From assembly GCA_014529385.2 (NCBI GenBank), contig CM043958.1:83696525-83760524 (forward strand): a stretch of DNA of 64,000 bases, given 5' to 3'. A program made the translations under genes and the position numbers. This document shows, piece after piece, positions 57,579-64,000 of the stretch. The notes under the pieces are model-generated. The model did not search any database. It was given only the letters and a program-made list of their open reading frames with translations, and was not told the DNA's origin. Position 1 is the first letter of the stretch. Each line of letters begins with the position of its first letter. The DNA comes from Adiantum capillus-veneris (Eukaryota; Streptophyta; Polypodiopsida; Polypodiales; Pteridaceae).

Positions 57579-57933
57579 ATTTAGGGTGGAAGCAAGAATA
57601 ATAGAGTAATACAGAGTAATAAAACATAGTAAAAATAGATGCACATAGTAACGACAATGGACAATGATAGAACTAAAGAAACATACATTGCGGGAGGTTA
57701 CAAAAGGGTAAAGACTTTGAGCTATCTAGATGGTAGATGTACCCAGGAACTCCCTTCACAAAGACGGCAAGGCCTTCTTTTATATAGGATTGAGCACTTG
57801 CATAACTTACAAGCTGGGCTATGTGTCCCATTATTCTTTAAAGTAACTTTTCAAAGTGAGTGGGCATCTTAAAAGTGAGTGGGTCTTTCATCATGGCTGA
57901 ATTCACTTTTATTCTTTGGTGTGAAGTCATTGA
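57579..57933 (-). promoter_or_regulatory. Pararetrovirus intergenic promoter region
   Basis: Between the polymerase stop (about 57934) and the PBS. The - strand contains CCTATATAAAAG with the TATA box at about 57785-57778, roughly 205 bp before the PBS. Caulimovirids place their pregenomic RNA promoter in this position. Whether it is still active is unknown. Confidence 0.65.
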
Positions 57934-58463
57934 TTAAGTCATTTTGATACGAGAAAGAAGATCATCCACGTTTTTCGTATTTCCTTGAACAAATTTGTAA
58001 GTGATGTCAAAATGACTTAACTTGTAGGCCCACCGGTAAATTCAAGCATTGCCTACTTTTCCAACATTTTTTTCTTTTTAGAAATTTGTCGAAATGCTTT
58101 AGATCGCTTCTTAGAGTAAACGGAACTCCCATAAAAAAGAATCGAAAGGATAAGACTGCATTCACATCTGCAAGGAGTTCACGTTGAATGGAATGATAGC
58201 GCAACTCAGCGTCTTTGAAGCGACCAGAAGCCCATCTGCATATGATAGGAGTGTCATTATTTGATTCATACAAAATACCTCCCCAAGCTTCTTCAGAAGC
58301 ATCAGAATAAACAATAAGTGGCTTATTGGTAGGAATTTGAAGAGGAGGGAGATTGTTGCAAATATGCTGAATTTGTTTCACTGTCTCAAAAAGTTTGTCA
58401 GACCAGAAGAAAATTTTACTTCTTTCTAATTCTTTAAAAGGAAGTAAATCTATTATATATATA
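57934..58463 (-). pseudogene. Pararetrovirus polymerase end (RNase H)
   Basis: Shows the connection segment (FKELERSKIFFWSDKLFE) and RNase H motifs VYSDASEEAWGG, RWASGRFKDAELRYHS, QRELLADVNAV and LRSDLKHF. This is the caulimovirid type, with acidic residues in place. After a frameshift near 58040 the last stretch includes the DDLLSR-like end and stops at 57934. Upstream the viral sequence is cut by an AT microsatellite at 58453-58478, and the RT core is absent. The Tyr/Ile run read through the microsatellite is not viral protein. Confidence 0.85.
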
Positions 58464-58478
58464 TATATATATATATAA
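58453..58478. repeat. (AT)n microsatellite
   Basis: About 13 AT repeats at the right edge of the viral sequence. Confidence 0.95.
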
Positions 58479-58567
58479 TATCCTCCCTCTCTCACCCCAC
58501 TCACATAATGTTGCATCATCTATCTCTACGTTGTTCCTTCCCTTGATTGGCCCTCTAAATCGTTGAA

Positions 58568-58591
58568 CCCCCCCCCCCCCCCCCCCCCCCC
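58568..58591. repeat. Poly(C) run
   Basis: 24 C residues in a row, flanked by more C-rich sequence. Exact length may be unreliable in sequencing. Confidence 0.95.
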
Positions 58592-58737
58592 ACCCCACCA
58601 AAACACATGCACATAAGTGTACTCATGTCAGCGGGTTCCCACAACCCTAGGCTCAAACTATCTTTTCATAGTGTCCTAAATCCCTAGGTTGGCAGTAGAA
58701 GTTGATGCCTTATTAGTGTCTAGGATTCCCCCTCCAT

Positions 58738-58842
58738 GCTCAGAGGTTGAATGCTTCAATGTGGCCCTACCGATAGCTCAAAGGTTGATGTAAGTTTCAA
58801 ATGTGTCCTTTTCTACCGACTCAAAGGTTGGACTTTCAACCA
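58738..58842. repeat. Three short direct repeats (ctcaaaggttg)
   Basis: Variants of ctca.aggttga at about 58740, 58778 and 58820, just inside an LTR/PBS remnant. Confidence 0.6.
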
Positions 58843-58844
58843 TG

Positions 58845-58980
58845 GCTTTGATACCAATTGTAGATCCCTAGGGGCAACACTTTCTCGGGAGGTTACCAAT
58901 CCTAGTACTATCACTGCACATGTATGCTTAATTGCGATGTTCGAGAAATTGGTGTAGCCATGCAAACTCCAAAATCTCAA
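58845..58980 (-). repeat. LTR/PBS junction remnant
   Basis: The - strand TGGTATCAAAGCC (PBS-like, 58856-58844) lies two bases from TGTAGATCC at 58859, an LTR-type end. The far LTR boundary and any partner LTR are not seen. The PBS variant matches the remnant at 30077. Confidence 0.45.
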
Positions 58981-59193
58981 GGTGTTAGACACCCTGATTC
59001 TAGCTAGATTGTGCAAGCCTCAAAGCTAGGCACTACTTTGCCTTCACATGTTGGGCATACCCCAACATCAATTATATGACCAGTGCTATAGTTGTATTGA
59101 AAAATATATGCTTCCTGTGGCGACAACCTTAATAGAGCATCCTAAGGGAATGATGTAATTAATAAAAGAGCTTGTTACTTTTGCAAAAAGAAC

Positions 59194-59194
<1 letters not shown>

Positions 59195-59224
<30 letters not shown>

Positions 59225-59228
59225 TTAG
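59195..59228. repeat. CT microsatellite
   Basis: Interrupted CT run; a second lies near 59337-59368. Confidence 0.9.
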
Positions 59229-59449
59229 GACACAATACCAATAGGGCTACACTTTCATCTAGATTTATAGCTTGATGAAGCTTCCCTCGGTGTCGTTCCA
59301 AGCATAGCCACAAGTTTTCTTGTGGCTATCTATCTAGCTCTCTCTCTCTCTCTCTCCCTCTCTCTCTAAAGAGCATCTTCTATCTTCATTTGGAAGAAGG
59401 GTGGATACTATCATCACTCCATCCCTCCCTAAATAGATCATGTATTCAA

Positions 59450-59770
59450 TTGTGCAACACCCAAATGCATACTAGGCTATAAGACTCCTCAAAATCAAGA
59501 AGGATAAGTGCATAATCCTTGTATGGAGTACAACCAAAGAGATGAGTGATGGTATCAAGGATGTTGTGACCCTTGACATACCCAATTGTGTTTTGGATGG
59601 GGTTGGATAAGAGAGATTGTAGCCACTGGCTAACCTCCGTGGCAATGATTTTCTAGGACATGCAAAGTAGTATGATTGGTCTTCACTTACGAGTTGTCTG
59701 TAAATCATGTTTCTATTGGATCAATTGTATCTCTCCCCTCATCAATATATGACACAAGTTCTCCCAAGGG
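59450..59770 (-). pseudogene. LINE (L1-type) reverse transcriptase relic
   Basis: On the - strand one frame reads GEIQLIQ, then RPIILLCMS, NTIGYVKGHNILDTITHLF and KDYALILLDFEESY. This is the order of L1-type RT motifs (fingers, G-Y/F-V-x-G-R-x-I-L-D-N, then L-L-D-F-E-K-A-Y). At least two stops interrupt it. Upstream - strand sequence to about 60250 may be part of the same element but has no clear motif. Confidence 0.75.
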
Positions 59771-60537
59771 GGCTCTATGACTCTCATCAAACTAAGCAAG
59801 GTTGGGAGAATCTGGGCCATCCGATCACCGGGTGAAAATGAGTGGGGAGAAGAAAAGGTGCTCCTAGTTCATCTCCATCCCCAGACAAGGGATTGTACGA
59901 TCCTAGTTCACTTCCCCTTAGTTCATTCGATCGAACGACCAAGATTATCTCTCCCTCTAAGAGTCTACCGCATGTTAACGTGTCTATCCATAATCCCTTG
60001 GAAGGTAAGTCCTATATCCTCCTCTAGGTGACCCTAATGATACATGAAGAAACCAACTCATTAGCCATCCTTCTCGAAGGCACTTTCCCCTTTGACAAGG
60101 TAGTGTAAGTTAGAGTGAGAACCAACGATTCAACAATCCTCTCTAAGGCACTTGCCACTCGATAAGGTAAAAGAGCTTGGGTGAGCTCACTTTCAAAGGT
60201 ATGCAAGTGTCCTCTGATGCATTTGACGTCGGACCTTGTTGTGCACATGAGCGTAGAAGTGGCCCCTACATCACATAGTGCTTGTAAAATGCATCAATCA
60301 TCATCAAAGATGCGATAAACTATGAGGCAACGCAACGCATTAGGAAATTTCGGAGGTCATTTGGAGGGCCTTCTAAGAAAATGTATTTTTTGCACTCTCT
60401 CTCTAGAAAAAATGACAAATAAAAGAGCTGGGTCTTTCATAGTAAAACTTCAAAAAGTGTACTTTAAGTAGATTCCTTACCCCTCTGAACATTCGTTCGT
60501 AGTGATTGAGGGATAATCCTCTTTTTAGTTGCATTGA

Positions 60538-61190
60538 ATGAACAACGTCAATACGGAGGGAATGAGGCTAACATGGAGGGACGAATCCGCAGCCGCTATT
60601 CACTTTCCATTAAACCTGCACATTTGGCTAATGGCGCACTCCTCAAATGGCACAAATGTTACCCACAAACGAGCCAAATATCACCTTCACATTGATTTGG
60701 ACAATGAGTACCAACCATTGATTAAGCGCAGTAAAACAAACACACATATACCTCCCACCTCCATAGACACGCTCAGAGCTCAAGGAGCTAAACACATAGA
60801 TATCTGGACGAGAGGCTCTCTCTACCCTAAGAATCCAATAACTAATGCGTCTCCACCGTTTGTCAATCCTACAAGCTTATTGACCTTTGCTGGTGATGGA
60901 GAAAACGGCCTTCTGGGTTATTGTAAATCACTTACAAGAGAAGCTGGAACTTACAAGAGCATTCTCCAAGCTCAACAATGTGAGATTGTTCGCCTTTCAC
61001 ATTTACATTCTACAGATCAGGTTACCATTTTGCAACATAAAACAGAGGTACAAGAACTGAAAGGAAAGGTGCGAAGTTGTCAAATGAAGGACACCATCTT
61101 GGGTGGTCGTATCCGAAAGAAGAAATTGCGCAATCTTGAAACATTGCAGGTTGCATCAGGAGGTCTCAAGAAAAGAATCCGAGCATTAAG
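60538..61190 (+). CDS. DDE transposase-like gene, exon 1 (N-terminal region)
   Basis: The gene spans 60538-63388 with four exons and encodes about 850 residues. Exon 1 starts at an ATG after an AT-rich upstream stretch. It encodes about 217 residues ending in a Gln/Leu/Lys-rich helical part (VTILQHKTEVQELKGKV) and basic residues (RIRKKKLRN). The donor is AAG|GTGATG; the next exon restores an Arg codon in phase 2. I recognise no DNA-binding domain here, though the basic helix could serve. Function of the whole gene is inferred from exons 2-4. Confidence 0.6.
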
Positions 61191-61328
61191 GTGATGCTTC
61201 TTGGTTGGCTACATTGTCTTAGTTAAGTAATCTCTTTGTTTTTTCTTGTTATGCATTGTTTTCATGTGCCTAAATAGTGTTAGTGAAGCAAATTTTCTGT
61301 TATTTACTTATGCATTGTCTTCATGTAG

Positions 61329-62012
61329 AGACTCAATCTATCCTGACAAGGAAAACATTGACCCCAAAGCCAATATAGGAAAGAGATTGAAGCCACTTAT
61401 AAGTAGAAGCCTGGCAGCAGATATTGTACATGACAAGAAGTTTAAGGTTCTACAAAGAAATGTAGTGGACCGCTTTATTTCAGAGAACTCAGTGCCTGCA
61501 AAAGAGATACAAGGCACACTTGATTCACTTGGTGTAAGCAAAAGAGGATATTCGGCTATCCAAAAGTCTGTCTCATCCATCTTTGTTAGGAAGGGTATAA
61601 AATCCAAACTTCTACCATCAGCCTCAAGTGTTTGGAAAGAGAGGCTTCAGCTTAACGAGGCACAGGGAGACTATCTTGGACAGCCCTTTCATATTAAAGC
61701 AACTTACAGTGGCCATGGAGCGAACATGGCATATGATGAGTTCAACAATATTTTTATGGACCTGCGGATACTACAGAAGAGAATGGTGGAGTTTTACAAC
61801 ATCACATTTGAAGAGTCACGTGGACTATTACATTTTGTGTTAAAACTGGATGAGTGTGAGCTTGTTAAAGAGAAAAAGCTAGAGCGTGTTACTATTACTT
61901 TAATGAATAGAGCCCTCTCAAAGTGTCCCAGTGATGATCCTTTATATTTTAGTGTTCAATCAGAATCTAACATATGGTGGCTTGGTGCGTTTGAGATAAG
62001 CGATATTCTCAA
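61329..62012 (+). CDS. DDE transposase-like gene, exon 2 (first catalytic Asp)
   Basis: Acceptor tcatgtag|AGACTC. It encodes a helix-turn-helix-like stretch (LGVSKRGYSAIQKSVSS), LPSASSVWKERLQLN, then HFVLKLDECELVKEKKLERV. In the last one the Asp ends a beta strand, as the first acidic residue of an RNase H fold would. The exon ends CTCAA|GTAAGC. This gives phase 2, but exon 3 needs phase 0: one base, probably a G of AAG|GTAAG, seems missing. Either a lesion or a different splice site is used. Confidence 0.6.
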
Positions 62013-62063
62013 GTAAGCTCAAATGTTCAGATCTACTTAAGTCTCATTTATTTTGTGTTGCAG

Positions 62064-62936
62064 GTAAAGAAAGAAGATCATGAGATTCTATATTGGGTGT
62101 TCCATCGAACTAATATTCCGGAGCTGATTGATCGACATACTAACCAGGGAGAGGTACTACGTCTAGATGGAAGGGGAGACTTTCAAGTTCAGTGGCATCT
62201 TGCAGGTGACCTTAAAACATTAAAGTGCATGTATAATTGTGGAATGGGTGCAATGGCAAAGTCACCGTGTTTGTTCTGCATGGAGCCTGCAAAGCTCATG
62301 GACCCAAAGTGGTGGAGAAAAGCTCCAACACGTCACATTGAGGATCCTGCTTTTCGACCAGTTTTGAAAATACCACTTGTGAATGTCCACATTTGTACAA
62401 TGCATGCCCTTTGTAGAATTGTAGAGAAATTGGTCTACTTATACATCGGGTTTGCTTGGAAGATTAAGAACTCTTCAGAACGACAAGTAGCCTTGCAGTG
62501 CTTAGAAATGGTACTGTCGGATATGGGGCTTCATGGTGGCAATGTGAAAATCCAGCGGGATGAAAAGAGATCAACTGCTGAGAAGGATGTCCCATGCAAA
62601 CCATCCATCGGTGGGGTGAAGGCACGGAGGTTTTTATCTAAGCCCCAAGGTACAAGAGATCCAAAGCTAACAAAACATGGAAAAATATATAACACATCTT
62701 ATGTTAGCAAGGTAGAGTATCAGAGCTGGAAAAAGCTACATATTGCAGTCAAAGACCACGAACCAACTACTCGTAATGCGAAGGCTGAGGTTTGGCGATC
62801 AATAGACATCCTATTTTTGATGTGCGACAAAGATGACTGGTCACAAGGTGATATGAACAAGTTCAAGGAAAATCTCAACCTTCTGAAAAAATCATTCAAG
62901 ACAGCATGGACAGACACCCAGATTACTCACTACATG
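62064..62936 (+). CDS. DDE transposase-like gene, exon 3 (second Asp, Cys-rich insert)
   Basis: Acceptor gtgttgcag|GTAAAG, 291 codons, donor ATG|GTATTATC. It contains QWHLAGDLKTLKCMYNCG, with the second Asp in a G-D-L-K motif. SPCLFCMEP (CxxC) and VHICTMHALCRIVEKL (HxC...H) follow at once; together they could form a zinc-binding insert. A charged region follows. G-D-x-K followed by P-C-x-x-C is a pattern I associate with a scattered family of DDE transposase-like proteins in invertebrates and early land plants, from memory of the motif only. Confidence 0.6.
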
Positions 62937-63052
62937 GTATTATCATGTATTTCTTTCTCTCTTATGTGCAAATATGTGAGTGTAAAACATTCTAACTAAT
63001 CTGTTTTCATATCCACCACATCATCTTCAATCATTTGCCATATTTTATACAG

Positions 63053-63388
63053 AAGTATGGGAACCCGGCAATATGGAATACCCAAGGGATGGAAAAGTCT
63101 CATTACATGGCGAGAAATGCTTATTTCAGGCACACACGACATGGTGGCTCTCGAATCAAGGCTAACAGTTTGAGAGAACTATTTGAATGGTTCTATCGTA
63201 GAATCATTCATCGAATGCAGGCAAAAGAAGTCTTGGCAAATTCAGCAACAGCACAAGCCATCAGACATTTACAACAACAAAAAGCTAAAAGATCAATGGC
63301 ATACAACAACTCCGGAGCTCGTGAAAGTCAACGAAGGTGGAGAGAGACAATGGTGTATGTGAATCACAAGTGGAGAAAGATACTCTGA
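63053..63388 (+). CDS. DDE transposase-like gene, exon 4 (catalytic Glu)
   Basis: Acceptor tttatacag|AAGTATGGG, phase 0, 112 codons to a TGA. It encodes GNPAIWNTQGMEKSHYMAR, in which the Glu of G-M-E-K-S-H would complete the D-D-E triad. A basic helical C-terminus follows. The in-frame sequence just upstream (IFNHLPYFIQ, 63022-63052) also fits the family pattern H-L-P-x-F-I, but no AG acceptor lies before it. The true exon may begin there, with a lost or non-canonical splice site. Confidence 0.55.
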   Translation, partial: KYGNPAIWNTQGMEKSHYMARNAYFRHTRHGGSRIKANSLRELFEWFYRRIIHRMQAKEVLANSATAQAIRHLQQQKAKRSMAYNNSGARESQRRWRETMVYVNHKWRKIL

Positions 63389-63451
63389 GTGGATGACATT
63401 GTACAAAATTTATGTAATACATGATCTTATACAATTGGTACTTGAAGTGTA
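63389..63451. terminator. Shared 3' intergenic gap of two convergent genes
   Basis: Only 63 bp separate the stop of the transposase-like gene from the stop of the - strand frame. Both transcripts must end in or overlap this stretch or each other. Confidence 0.4.
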
Positions 63452-63880
63452 TCAAGATTTTGCAGGTTCAATTTTGTTTTTTGGCACGTCACCCTTGTAA
63501 CGAATCATGAGATGTTTGCCATACTCTAAAAGTTCATCTGGGTTTTGTCTACCAAGAGCTAGTGCCATTGCTGTGTAGGTGTAGTAATACGCTGCCCGAC
63601 CACCTGTATAGCCTGGGCAGTAACGAAAACAATCTCTAGCAAACACTTTGTCAACAAGAATGACTTTATCTGCACTTTTGGGCAGCACCGGTCCACCCAA
63701 GAAGCGTGATAGTGTTTTGAATGTGTAAGTTGCTATTGAACCCTCTTGTGACATGGAATTGTGAAAAACTACTATCGGCGACTCGCAGAGCTTTGAAAGG
63801 TACTGTGCTAGGGCCGCATCCCTTCCTCGATACTCTCTTGTCCGGCGCCGAAGGAAGTCATCCTTGTCAGCAATCCAAGA
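63452..63880 (-). CDS. Exon of an unrecognised protein
   Basis: A 143-codon exon with acceptor gtatgtgcag|TCTTGG and a TGA at 63452. It begins SWIADKDDFLRRRTREYRG and contains SPIVVFHNSMSQEGS, FLGGPVLPKS, RDCFRYCPGYTGGRAAYYY and a basic C-terminus. It is open throughout, with no low-complexity content, so it is probably real coding sequence. I recognise no family. The upstream intron contains the GA microsatellite, and earlier exons lie beyond the window. Its tail-to-tail position next to the transposase-like gene suggests a second gene of the same element or a host neighbour. Confidence 0.55.
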   Translation of the reverse strand, partial: SWIADKDDFLRRRTREYRGRDAALAQYLSKLCESPIVVFHNSMSQEGSIATYTFKTLSRFLGGPVLPKSADKVILVDKVFARDCFRYCPGYTGGRAAYYYTYTAMALALGRQNPDELLEYGKHLMIRYKGDVPKNKIEPAKS

Positions 63881-63907
63881 CTGCACATACAATGTCAGAA
63901 ATGACAC

Positions 63908-63909
<2 letters not shown>

Positions 63910-64000
<91 letters not shown>
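63910..64000. repeat. (GA)n microsatellite
   Basis: An uninterrupted GA run of at least 45 units reaches the window end. It lies in the presumed intron of the - strand frame. Confidence 0.98.

Larger units (their letters stand above)
44806..58463 (-). mobile_element. Endogenous pararetrovirus (Caulimoviridae-like), split and rearranged
   Basis: Read right to left on the - strand: end of the polymerase with RNase H (58463-57934), intergenic region with TATA box, tRNA-Met PBS, leader, movement protein, intermediate region and coat protein with zinc knuckle (to 44806). This is the gene order of a circular caulimovirid genome read across its origin. Protease and most of RT are missing. A chromovirus (50660-57496) interrupts the leader. 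A duplicated viral segment and a captured host-gene piece interrupt the movement protein region. All viral frames carry lesions, so nothing here is a functional virus. Genus is not assignable from the visible motifs. Confidence 0.85.

Noticed and set aside
58480-58519. N-terminal extension of the viral RNase H frame with a Tyr-Ile run
   Set aside because: The run is produced by the AT microsatellite; viral similarity starts only at about 58463.

Overview
The window reads as nuclear DNA of a land plant. It holds GT-AG introns, long CT/GA and CA microsatellites, several Ty3/gypsy LTR retrotransposons with plant-type tRNA-Met primer sites, an endogenous plant pararetrovirus (Caulimoviridae) and one conserved plant host gene. 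The mix (ancient-looking non-LTR debris, a caulimovirid with a movement/coat polyprotein, a DDE transposase-like gene unlike the usual angiosperm ones) fits a fern or another non-flowering plant better than an angiosperm, but that is inference.

Layout. 1-3.58 kb: no gene, but diverged ~88 bp and ~99 bp tandem repeats. 3.58-12.0 kb: a nearly intact Tat-type gypsy element on the + strand, with a 1.9 kb 5' LTR, PBS, one uninterrupted 1759-residue Gag-Pol with two RNase H domains, PPT and a truncated 3' LTR. 12.0-13.1 kb: broken coiled-coil reading frames. 13.2-22.8 kb: a young but defective chromovirus on the - strand (two ~1.6 kb LTRs about 99% alike), fused through its 3' LTR to the 5' end of a second copy. 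22.8-24.1 kb: a related gag-pol fragment in opposite orientation. 24.2-25.6 kb: a microsatellite and an ORF1-only LINE-like piece. 25.6-31.0 kb: decayed retroelement debris and a 389 bp LTR remnant. 31.05-34.52 kb (-): exons of a glycine-rich domain protein gene (DUF1399/GRDP family), the only recognisable host gene, with its 5' exon(s) missing and one frameshift. 34.6-39.2 kb: tRNA-derived SINE-like units, microsatellites and retroposon tails. 39.22-40.85 kb: a solo LTR of the chromovirus family with a perfect 5 bp target duplication. 41-44.4 kb: diverged repeats and a dead copia RT.

44.8-58.5 kb is the most unusual part. It is one endogenous pararetrovirus on the - strand: RNase H, intergenic promoter with TATA box, tRNA-Met PBS, leader, movement protein and coat protein. 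The viral leader is split by a second chromovirus (50.66-57.50 kb) whose two outer ends are both U5 ends. Inside the viral part a 1056 bp piece of the nearby host GRDP gene, introns included, sits between two near-identical 1392 bp copies of the viral movement-protein region.

58.6-60.3 kb holds an LTR/PBS remnant and a LINE reverse transcriptase relic. 60.54-63.39 kb holds a four-exon gene that looks like a DDE (RNase H-fold) transposase with a Cys-rich insertion. It is followed tail-to-tail by an exon of an unrecognised protein on the - strand, and a long GA microsatellite runs to the window end.
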